64,000 nucleotides of DNA from Bugulina stolonifera. Taxonomy: Eukaryota > Bryozoa > Gymnolaemata > Cheilostomatida > Bugulidae. The DNA lies in contig OW285195.1 of NCBI GenBank assembly GCA_935421135.1, forward strand, positions 2,914,001-2,978,000, read 5' to 3'. Made by a program: the position numbers and the translations under genes. Below, one piece after another: positions 38,791 to 49,300 of the stretch; the first letter of the stretch is position 1; the number at the start of each line of letters is the position of its first letter. The notes beneath the pieces were generated by a model. It did no database searches. It was not told the origin of the DNA and saw only the letters and a list, made by a program, of their open reading frames with translations.

Positions 38791-39164
38791 ACACGAGACA
38801 CCCCTCTTATTATGTGCTTTTTATGTGCTAGGCGATTATATTTGGTTAAAATCTGGTCCACATGGTCGGAAAAAGTTCTATCAACAGTAACACCTAACAG
38901 TTTGATACTGTTGGATGGCACAATCTCTCTGTTATCGATCTACTTACGTTCAGAAAGCTACATTCAGAATGATGGTCTTTTTATTGTTCATCCACAGTTT
39001 CAATGCAGGCTACCATTGGCTCACTCACCATTGGTACCCGACACCATGTTATGTTATTGAGCTAGCATGTTTATTATTGCATAGTTAACTCATGGCTGTA
39101 ACAACTATTCTCGGCTGAGGGGTAAGCACCTCCAGGCAGACACTCCATTGGCTGCTAGTTGGAA

Positions 39165-39375
39165 TACGGGACAGCACTCCTTGCTACTGATGGCCCATTA
39201 GTGGGACAACACTCCTTGCTACTGATACCCCATTAGTGGGACATCACTCCTTGCTACTGATGCCCCATTTGTGGGACAGCACTCCTTGCTACTGATGCCC
39301 CATTAGTGGGACAGCACTCCTTGCTACTGATGCCCCATTAGTGGGACAGCACTCCTTGCTACTGATGCCCCATTA
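39165..39375. repeat. 35-bp minisatellite, about 6 copies
   Basis: Tandem units of GGGACAGCACTCCTTGCTAC plus TGATGCCCCATTAGT. Variants are few (GGCCC, ACATC, TTTGT), so the array is fairly young. No gene is attached. Confidence 0.92.
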
Positions 39376-41060
39376 CTGATTGTAAATACAATTAAAGCAA
39401 ACTAAAACTGTAAGTGTAAATAGACAAAAAGTTTCTATTTGGGCAGTAAACTTATTTCTGAACCAAATTTTGGGTCGTGGTTAAAGACGCGAGCGTGACA
39501 TGAGAGATAAATTACATAAGAGCGTGAAGACAACTCCAACTAGTGTTAGGATACCTACAGTATACTAGGGAGGAGCTGGACAGAAATAAAGCTTTTGGTT
39601 GGGGTTTGAGGTAAGCAAGAGTTTGATTTCTAATGTTAGTAACATTAGTTGGAGTTGTCTTCTTTTTCTTTCACGCCGTTTCATTCCCACGTCATGCTCG
39701 CATCTTTTACCACTACCGCCAAATTTTAGGGGAGGCAAATGCCCACCTTGCCCCTCTATAGTAGCACATGTGCGCACTGTAAAGGCTAGGAGGTAGCTGT
39801 AGCTGATGATACCATAGTTAGAGTGATTACTACCTGACTGTGTATTATATAAATATAAAGATATCATTAGTCAGTAAAAAAGCATGACTGTGGTTACACA
39901 CTGTATTAGAACATCAAGTGAAGTGCAGAATATAGCTGGATACTGTCATCATCAACCAGACAACACAAGCTCCATAAATACATGTCCATAAAATAATGAA
40001 ATCAATGTGTACATGAAGGTAATAGTACAATCATTAGATAGCAGTCAGTATGTCTATGCAGACAAGACTAATATTATAATCATTCTTATAAATTAATTAT
40101 TTGCACATGAAGCTCCATGTACAATGAATGTTAATGTGATCAGAGACGGTTTTATAATAAGATTATATAATCCAAGATAATTTTTGTAAGAAGCACATCA
40201 GCTGACTGTAATTTATCATGTAAAATTGAAATAAATTGATGGAGAAGATCTGAATTTAGGGTTACAATAAATTTTGGACAATTTGACAATAAATTTTCTA
40301 TGTAGAACCATCTGCAAATCTATTATTTTGTTTTTGAAATTTGATTATTTTTATATTAAATGTTATCGCAACCAATACAGGAACTATTTGATAGGTACAC
40401 ATGGATAAGCTGAGTATATGAATCAGGTGGTAATAAATTGAATAATTTATTCTTCTTTAGTGTCTTTACTGTCTCGTATAAAAATAGAAATCATGTTTCT
40501 AACTGAGTATAGATAGACTTACCTTTCCCCTGACACCAGCTAGACTGATACTTCTCCTTCTCATAAACCCATTTTACACGACTGTAGAGTATAGTCGGGG
40601 GGCTCACTCCCCCCCCCTTCCATGAGCACACTTTTCTCTCCACTATATTGAAGACACAGGTTTAATGATTAAGTTAAGCTAAGGCAATATTACAAATCTA
40701 AAACTAAATTATAAGTTTATAATTAAAGTTTGTGAAGTGTTTATGGCATGACATCACGTCTTGATGGTACTTCAAAAGGTCGTCACTCAACTGCGTCGTA
40801 AACGCCGACTTCCTTTTCTCAATATTAATATTCCAAAGAGTATATCCAGCTTCTAATGAGGATGATATTAATATAGTAGATATAAATATAATATCTATAA
40901 ATAACTCAAACAAACAATACTGGAGGTGTCAGAGTAGCTACTAAACTGTGCATAGGTGGGATTATATGAAGGTGGGAGGGCAGACCAAGAATCAATAATA
41001 ATGTATAGTTGAGAGATACTAGTAGTAGAATTATTCTGGTGGGTAGAGAAAAGTCGATTG
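39376..41060. other. intergenic, no supported gene
   Basis: The minus-strand frame at 39565-39867 (100 codons) holds GHLPPLKFGGSG and a basic run but lies in a repeat-like GC block and has no splice context. Two GACAACTCC copies (39529, 39651 reversed) flank its right-hand part. The remainder is AT-rich. Confidence 0.35.
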
Positions 41061-41551
41061 TTAAACCACTACTGTCGCACAATTCAATATTTGCAAATAA
41101 TATTGTTCATATTATTTCATTAAGATTGATGTGCCGTTTGTCTTTGTAAACCTAGTGGCAGCCAGGATAAACACATTTGAATATTGGCTATTATGACCTC
41201 CAGTCAGTATTGAGAACATAGGTAGGCTACAGCGCGAAATAGCCAAGTAATCTTACTGAGTCACTGTCATTCTATAAATAGCTCTTGTGTACAGTGATTA
41301 ACAAGAAAGTTACAGGCAATGCCCGCAATGAGTTGCAGGCACTATGGCTATCTCTGTGGCACAGTTTATATTAACCGCTTGAGTGCTTCCAAAATTCCCA
41401 AAAATACATACGTAGGCTACAAATTGAAGGAGACTCAGGGTTGTCTTGGCAGCAGCTAGGTTTCCAAACCCAAGCAACACATCAATCTTACTGAAATAGG
41501 ATGAACAATACTATTTTGCAAATATTGAATAGTGCGACAGTAGTGGTTTAA
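41061..41551. mobile_element. TTAA-bounded MITE, copy 1
   Basis: Ends are TTAAACCACTACTGTCGCAC and its reverse complement GTGCGACAGTAGTGGTTTAA, with the inverted repeat extending through ATTCAATATTTGCAAA. Copy 2 at 60531-61097 has the same ends and matching interior words (TTTGTAAACCTAGTGGCAGC). TTAA at both outer edges is consistent with a TTAA target site. There is no coding capacity. Confidence 0.85.
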
Positions 41552-41586
41552 AAATAATTCAAATGAATTTCGTAAGTGACGAGCTG

Positions 41587-41997
41587 TTAGCCAATCACAT
41601 GAAAGAACAGTTGCAAGTTTAAAAATGAACCCAATGTTGCTTTCTTCGATTCAAGAATTCTCTCTGAAACTGATGCCCCATTTTCAACTATGTAATATCT
41701 GACACTCATATATGATGAACTTATTGTAGAAGCTGGTGTAGGGCAATGTGTCAAGGGCCATACTACATGTAATAGGATACAACTATTGTACAAGAATATC
41801 TCAGTGAATAATGTATGCATTTCAGTACATAAAAACCTCTTGTTGAATACACATATTTTGAAGATGTAGATGTAGATGTAGCAATTCGGTAACCATGTGC
41901 AATCAACTACTGCATATGTCAGAGAGTATTGTAAAAGTGGACTGAAAAAGTGGTTTCTTTTTGTATAGGCAAAGTGAATTTTAGTTGCCATTCTCAC
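41587..41997 (-). other. long open frame of doubtful status (136 codons)
   Basis: A minus-strand ATG frame adjoining the MITE. It is rich in Tyr, Phe, Ile and Cys and contains YMSVRYYIVENGASVSERIL. Its length is unusual for chance in DNA this AT-rich, but there is no recognisable domain, and the Tyr-Ile repeat comes from a TA-rich run. It may be a decayed transposon gene. Confidence 0.12.
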
Positions 41998-42047
41998 ACA
42001 TAATTACTCGGCAGAAGAAGAGTGTAACAAGTAAAGCCATTGGATAA

Positions 42048-42416
42048 ATGTAATTTAACAACTGACCAATGGCAGAACACAAGAGTCCCAGCCAGCTCTT
42101 GGATTACAAGCAGCCATTACTGCTATTCAAATAAAAAAATTACGCAGATAGTCGAGGTTTCATCTAAGCCACAAAATACCTCGGAATTTTTTTATTTATA
42201 AATATCAGCATTATTGTAATTGTATCACATTTAATGTGATACAATTACAATAATGCTGATATTTATAAATAAAAAAATTCCGAGGTATTTTGTGGCTTGG
42301 ATGAAACCTCGACTATCTGCGTAATTTTTTTATTTGAATAGCAGTAATGGCTGCTTGTAATCCAAGAGCTGGCTGGGACTCTTGTGTTCTGCCATTGGTC
42401 AGTTGTTGAATTACAT
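42048..42416. mobile_element. 369-bp near-perfect palindrome (foldback MITE)
   Basis: Centred on the TTA at 42231-42233. The two 183-bp arms are reverse complements with only two mismatches seen (near 42055/42409 and 42170/42294). The arms contain GTCGAGGTTTCATC, GCCACAAAATACCTCGG and CCCAGCCAGCTCTTGG. Such a structure would form a long hairpin as RNA or a cruciform as DNA. The near-identity of the arms implies recent origin or ongoing arm correction. Confidence 0.95.
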
Positions 42417-42607
42417 GGCCGTAACTATCTAGGCGGCTCAGGCGGCCCTAGCCGCCTGAACTTTTTGTTAAAAGAAGAAAAAGTTAAGCTAATATCGGAA
42501 GGCATAGTTACCGTGCCCCACATGATATAAACACACTCTAATGAAAATGATGCTACTATGTGTATCATTATATTCATGGCTAATTTTCGCGTGAAGCCAC
42601 TGCTGAT

Positions 42608-42676
42608 TTGATAGCGTAATTGGTAGAGTGCTTGGTCTTCATGCATAGAGACACGAGTTCGAATCCCACTGAGGGA
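42608..42676 (+). tRNA. degenerate tRNA-like sequence (tRNA pseudogene or SINE head)
   Basis: TAGCGTAATTGGTAGAGTGC matches a polymerase III A box with D-arm, and GAGTTCGAATCCC matches a B box with T-loop, at tRNA-like spacing. The anticodon region reads GGTCTTCATG, with TTC (Glu) centred if it is read as a tRNA. The anticodon and T stems pair poorly, so a working tRNA is unlikely. Confidence 0.35.
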
Positions 42677-42984
42677 CAATTTTTTTCATTTTAGTAATAA
42701 TTCACTCAATTTGTTAGCTATACAATGACAATACTAATCTCATCTGTAAGATAGGATCACTGCATGTGTAATTCTGTATTCAACAATAGGAAATGCCCTA
42801 AGATTGCATGCACAGTGTGCCCACCCACCTCATTTGTTCCACTTCGAACACTGTTCTTCAGGGTTTGGGAACCCTAGAATACCACTCTCCATCTCTATCC
42901 ATCAACTAAATTTGCACTATTTCCCCTCTTATTAATGTGTGTACATTTTTAGGCCCAAGTCATGTAGTGATGTAAAGGACTACA

Positions 42985-43329
42985 ATGGTACGTCATGGCC
43001 AAGCCAAACAAAGAAGCACTATTTTGCAGTGTACTAATTTGAAGTTTACTATTTGCAGATTACTATGCAACATTTTGTACTTTTGTACCATCACGTATAG
43101 CTCAAATACGCGTCAAAACGGCTGTTTTTGTGTGAATTTTCAAACACTTTCTTGTGGGAGGTGCCCCACCCCCCTTCTTCCCCCATCCTGCTCACACCCT
43201 CCCCACACCGCTACTGTTAGCCAGTCCAATTTTGGCCGCCTCAACTTTTTCAGGAAAGTTACCCCCCTGCATTATATTATATGTGATGCTGTCTGTCAGG
43301 TACTCTCCATTTATAGGACAGATAACTGA
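42985..43329 (+). other. repeat-derived open frame
   Basis: A 114-codon frame over a GC-rich block (GTGCCCCACCCCCC and so on). The part GRLNFFRKVTP corresponds to GCCGCCTCAACTTTTTCAGG, a word related to CCGCCTGAACTTTTTGTT at 42450, so this looks like dispersed repeat rather than a gene. Confidence 0.15.
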
Positions 43330-43804
43330 TCTGTGACACTTACATTTTGTAGGTGGTACTAGGGTTAGATTTGAAAGCGCATTGATGAACGTTAAATAAG
43401 GTGTAACATTAATATTCAATAAAAAGTTTAGTACAGCATGGCAGTAAAAAAGAACAAGTCAGAGCTGGTCATGTGCCCATTATGTGTACAGCACGAAGTA
43501 TTTGTATGCACAAGGTAGCCGCCAGTGACCATCAGGTAATTGTTACACAGACACATGATCTATTACAGTGGTGCCCAAATGGAGGCCCACGGCCTGATCA
43601 GGCCCCTAGCTAATTTCATCAGGCACTCCACTATGTTTCACACAGATTCCAATAAGTTTGTGTGGCAGAGGTGTGCAAGTCCAAGGTTTACCAATACACT
43701 CATGGCTATGGAGTTGTCTTACCATATATTGTAGAATATAATGGTCTGGTGTTCTTCAATCGGATTTGAGATTGAAAGTTTGTGCGATTTATACACGTCA
43801 CATT

Positions 43805-44225
43805 GCTACTGATCTTGGTCTCAGCTCTGGGTAGTGCTACGACCTTAGGACTGGGTCTCCAGTATCGCTGCCGGGGTGAATCCCTACTTCAAGCCCTGAA
43901 GTCGACCCAATGAGGTGGGTACTCAAGCTATACCACCCGACAGAAGGGTGTTGGCTGTTGGTACTCGGGCGATGCCGGCATTGGAGACCCTTCTGCACTC
44001 GTGATTTATGTACGATATATGTTACGTGTATGTTCAAATGCTGCCAGTCCGGATCTCAGCTCCGGGTGGTGGTAGAACCGTGGGGCCAAGTCCTCCACTT
44101 TGCTGCTGGGGTGGAGCTGTAGCCTTAGGTCTTTTACACCGACCTACCCCATCCTGGGTCGATTTGAAAGCTCTAAGGGTAGATCAGGTGAGCGAGGTGG
44201 CAGCCACCCCAACCGCCTGGTGGGT
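43805..44225. repeat. GC-rich dispersed repeat, two divergent copies
   Basis: Two related blocks: TCTCAGCTCTGGGTAGTGCT at 43820 and ATCTCAGCTCCGGGTGGTGG at 44053. Each is followed by a CTTAGG word and a GTCGA word, and the first has a GATGCCGGCATTGGAGACCC block. A similar block is at 59670-59895 (GCTATGCCAGCAGCAAAGAC). The family is unidentified; overlapping frames on both strands are artefacts. Confidence 0.55.
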
Positions 44226-44235
44226 TTTTTAGCTC

Positions 44236-46300
44236 GGACTATGCTGGCAATGGTAAATCATTCTGGACCTTCATTTGTCTCTTCAATGCAAGGGAACCCA
44301 ACTCTTGATGGAATATCTGCAACACATCTGCACCACCTGAGGTCATGAACATGTATGACTACAGTGCATGACCACAAGTCATGAATACGTACGAGCAAAG
44401 CTAACAAATACTGCAGAAAGACACGAGTCCCAGACCACGCCCAAAGAGCTTGTTGACTATAAACATGTACAAGTACCAAGTAATAACAAGTATGTAGATG
44501 ATACTAAAGTATTCAATCATTACACACATGACTTGTATACATCTACAATGTAGCCTACAAGCTATATTCATATCAATCGGTGTGCTAATTTACAAGGAAG
44601 GCAGGAAGGTCTACTAGGATAACATTGATATTGATAATGGGAGTTGCGTTACCTCTATTATCTTCCACTCTATATTTCATAGGGACAAGGTGGACCAATC
44701 AGTAGCACTGTTGATTGTTTTCAGATTATACATAGAGTTGTCCTTCCTTAGCTTATATGATAACTTCTGAGTGGATAACTCCGTAGTGGTTTAGGGGTGG
44801 CTACTGGTATTATAGGCTATTGATATTTAAATAAATGTCAGTATATGATTACATAATACACCTACCCTAGACCTGCTGTACCTACACTGTACCTACACTA
44901 TACAAGTTTGGACTAACTTTACAAAGTTAAGAAGAAGTAGGTTGATAAATAGACTTGCTAAATTGTTGCAATTATCAAAATTTTAAATTGAATTATAAAC
45001 TTCAGCAGTTATGTACATTTGTAACAGTATTCACTTTATGCACACAGAGTAGTATTTGCATTAAACTAAAAGTGTACAAGGTACAGTTACAATTACAAGT
45101 TGTTATACACATAAGCAATACATAAGCAATAGTGTACAGTTTATGTACATGTACAGTACAATACAGCACACATGGAGACCTTATCTTAAGTTGTTAACTG
45201 GCTTATAACCTAATTATCTTACATGTATCAATGTTGGCAATGTCAATATTTAATTTTAACAGATAAGCATAACCTGTGGCATAACAGCGGTTATATCACA
45301 CTAGCTAGTGGAATAATACTGGCCAACTAGACTACTAAACAATGAGGAACTTAACGTGTATTGTAAGAATTAGGGCCGGGTATTACCTCCCCTGTTTAGT
45401 TCCTGATTGTTGTGAGACTGCTTGGTCACATCTGTTACCTTATAAATACAATAAAACACTTCAAGTGCTCCGGTCCTGCGGTCATTTGCATGGTATAGTA
45501 TTTACAGTGCAATACGATATAAACAAAAAGAACATAATAATACATGTATAAGAATATAGAGTGCTTGGGTAGGATCCATAACATTGTGCTGGTTTATATA
45601 TACTATGTGACTGTCTATATATAGCCTGTGAGCACGGTTAGTATCGTCATCAACCACAGTGGGAATATTTACTAAATATATAATATACTGCATTGGCTAC
45701 GGAATTGTGTAGAATAAAGGGATTAGAAAGAATTGGTGTCTAACAAGACATTTTATTGTTTATAAAATCCCAAACAATCAATAAACATGATATTATAGCA
45801 ACTAATTAGGTAATATAATTATGTGGAATGTACATGTAAGTATGTGGGCTACATGAATCATAATCTGTTAGTAGAAAAGTAGATATTATTCGTTTTTACC
45901 CAAATATTACAATTAGACAGACATGAGTAGAATTCATCTGTTATAGAATTATGCTTAATTACAGGATCCGAAAAGCTGTGATTCACCATCAGACAACAAG
46001 AAATAAAATTAATTCAGATTTCTATCAATGTGAAATATAGCAAGTGTTGCCTATACTACTGTATTGTTCTACGTACTGATCTACTTTATATAATTCTTTT
46101 AGTGATTTACTGAGTGAAGTATGTAAGACTATGTAGACTGTAAGTGCAGGCAACCCTTCTATAGGTTTTTGAAATAAAGATAAATCTTAACAAGAATAGC
46201 AACTTTTTAGATACCAGAAGCGTGATCAGTGTATGGGCACTGTACACCTAATACTAATATGCCACTACAAACCAAATACTGGGATAGAGTTACATGTACA
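44236..46300. other. intergenic, no supported gene
   Basis: Upstream part has mixed composition with short frames only; 44800-46300 is AT-rich with scattered TGTACA words. Nothing structured or coding is recognised. The 3' end of caspase A lies just to the right. Confidence 0.4.
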
Positions 46301-46390
46301 TGACATAGTAGGACTGGAATCCAGGCAGTCAAGTCAAGTAAGTCAACTACATGTAAAACTGAAGCCAAGCCAAAGGCTACCTTCATCTGT

Positions 46391-49300
46391 TTATTGAGGA
46401 TTGAACTTGGGGAAGAGAAAGAACTTTCTGCGTTTCGTAGGAAAACAGTTTTCTGTAGGTTGCTGTCCTCCTACTTCTATGTCTCTTCTAGTAGCCAATA
46501 CACTCTTAGCTCTTACTTTGTCCTTGACCTGGTGGAGAAACGTGAACTTATCGTATGCATTATGTATTATTATAAGGTTAATATACAAGGTTAAAGTTGA
46601 TTGGCTAATGCTATATCGTTACGACATACAGCATATCTGTAACATTCTTGCAGCGCCACTGTAGTAGTAGTATGATATTTTTATGCAAATTATTTGTATT
46701 TTGAGCAGTCAGAGACTTGTTTGATGTTGTGTTTTTTCCCATCCATGGCCATAATACGACGGGTGCCTTGTGTACAGTTGGATCGGAGCATGTTTACTGC
46801 TCACCAGTAGAACTTCATTTTCTAAGGTTGCTGAACTGGTTTAGTGGTAGCAGAGCTGGGTTCCAGTCAGACTTTAAGTCGAGAAGTTATTTCTAAAATT
46901 TTGGAGGCAAGTCAAGCTGAAGTTAAGTCAGTGCAGCCTTAAGTCAAGTCAAGTCAGTTATTGTGCAAGTCACAAGTCAAGTAGAAATGCAAGTCATGTG
47001 GGAGACAACTTCAAAAAACTCTACATTTTGCAAAATATCACTTTTTCCATTTAATAGATAGTCCAAACCATGAAGACCCATGCCAACGTGTAGCAGTTAT
47101 GGTACAGAACTAGTCTATAAATGTAGTAATATTGGCACTATGGTCTAGACTGGTCATGTGGTATTATTATATATTAGTAACAGTGATACAGTGATACAGT
47201 GATACATAGCATATAAACAGTACATGGTACAGTACAGAGCATCCACTGGCCAGTCCTGCAATTCCAATCTGGTAATTATTGCACTGTACATTGTGCTACC
47301 TACTTACACTTACACTTACACTACACTCACACTACACTCATAGTATGAGTCTCATACTACACTTACACTGCACTTACACTACACTTACTGTGATGACTTT
47401 GTTATTGTTACAAGTTTGTGTCTAGTTGTGGTTCATTGTTTACGTTGACATTATAAGCTGTGTTGATATATAAACTTGATGATGACGCTTGAGTTAATTT
47501 GGGCTGCCTATGATTGATAGGCAGCACATAGCAGTTTCATCATGTTATACACTTTACAATCATGTTGTTGTTTGCAAACAAGTGATGACGCATCATAGAC
47601 TGAATTTAGCAGCATTTTATGATTCATATTTTGACGTAAACATATTGTAATACTTTGCTGCCTGCTATATAAGCTGGCTTTGAGAGCACAATAAATCAGA
47701 AGTCAAGTGAGAATAATCAGTGTAGTAACTGGACTGAGTACAACAGAGCACAAGCTATTTCGGCAATATGTCGGTAAAGGTGTCAGATTTGGTGAAGGTT
47801 TATGAAGATGGCTCAAGTGGAGACATTGTAGAATGGTTACAGAAACTTGAGCTAGTGGCAGAGCTACAGAAGATTACAGAGTTAAAGAGCTTCCTGCCCT
47901 TGTTTCTGTCAGGATCGGCATTTGCTGTCTACAGTCAACTAGCACCAGAAGTACGAGATGACTATCAGAAATTAAAGGCAGAGATTATCCAGGCGTTTGG
48001 CAATAACAGTTTCCAGTCATATGACCTGTTAGTTAGACGCAGTTACAGGCAAGGTGAGACAGTAGATGTTTACTTGGCAGAGCTTAGAAGGTTGGTGGTG
48101 CAGATAGGACAAGGTGATCCGGAGCCACTACTGAGATGTGCTTTCGTGGCTGGCCTGCCTGCGGACACAGCCATACAGCTTAAGTCATTGGCGTCAGTGG
48201 AAAAGATGTCATTAAGTGACTTGGTTAGTAGAGCACGAATGATGCTCTCAGCAACAGAGGATATGTCATGTGCTGTCGGAACAAGCAGGCAAGGGCAGTG
48301 TTTCAAGTGTTTTGAGTACGGACACCATGCCAGACAGTGCAATAAAGGAAAATCAAGTGCTAAGCGGCAGATAGTTTGCTTCAAGTGCAGGCAACCTGGA
48401 CACATTGCAAAGTGGTGCAAGAGTCAGGAAAACGAGGAAGGGAGCTCATCAGCGCCGGATGCGCTCCCCATCAACAAACAATAAAAAAGTCGGTGCTACC
48501 ATTTATAACCATGTATGTTAACAATATCAAGGTTAAGGCTCTCGTGGACACAGGTTGTGATCAGTCGGTGATGTTGGAAAGCTCTTGTGGACGAGCTGGA
48601 CTGAAGCCTGGAGGTAGAGCGCGGATTGTTAGCATGTTGAATGGAGAGAAGACATCATGCAGTGGCACAGTGATGGCTTGCATGGACATTAATGGCAAAA
48701 TACTCGAGGTGGAGTGCTTAGTGGCAAAGAGGCTAGTTAGAGATGCCCAGTTGATAGTTGGGATGGATGCTATACAACAGATGGGTGGAGTCATAGTAGG
48801 AAAGACAGTGGTCTTTGGAGTCGATAGTGAATCTTGCGTGGTTGGAGCAGGAGCTGTAGTTGACAGAATAGAGGTAGATGTGCCACAAAGGGAGAACAGC
48901 CGTTGTTTGGAACTAGATGATACAGATTTCTCAGCAAACTTCAATGGAGAGCGGTGGATTGTTAGCTGGAAGTGGAGCAAAGATGAAGCAGTACTAACAA
49001 ATCAGAAGGCAATGTATGCAGTAGCGGAGGAACACAAAGAAGAATATGAATCTGAACTGGAGAGGTGGATAGCTGATGGATGGCTAATGGAGCATGATGA
49101 GCACGTTCATGGAGCTGTCAGAGGCCTAATACCACTGATGGCAGCCAGACAACCGAATAAACCAAAGAAAGTGAGACCGGTTATGGACTACAGGGAGTTA
49201 AACAGATGGCTAATCAGTAACCCAGGGATGGACACAGCAGTATGCCAAGACAAGATTCGGAGTTGGCGAAAAGGAGGGCAAAATGCGTGTTTGTTAGACC

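Noticed and set aside
42608..42676. Functional tRNA-Glu gene
   Set aside because: A and B boxes are present, but the anticodon and T stems do not pair well. It is listed only as a tRNA-like relic.
43837..44479. Five overlapping open frames on both strands
   Set aside because: They coincide with a GC-rich dispersed repeat that has a further copy at 59670-59895, and none carries a recognisable motif.
48561..48980. 139-codon minus-strand frame inside the retrotransposon
   Set aside because: Antisense shadow of pol; no start context or domain, and pol itself is intact with known motifs.
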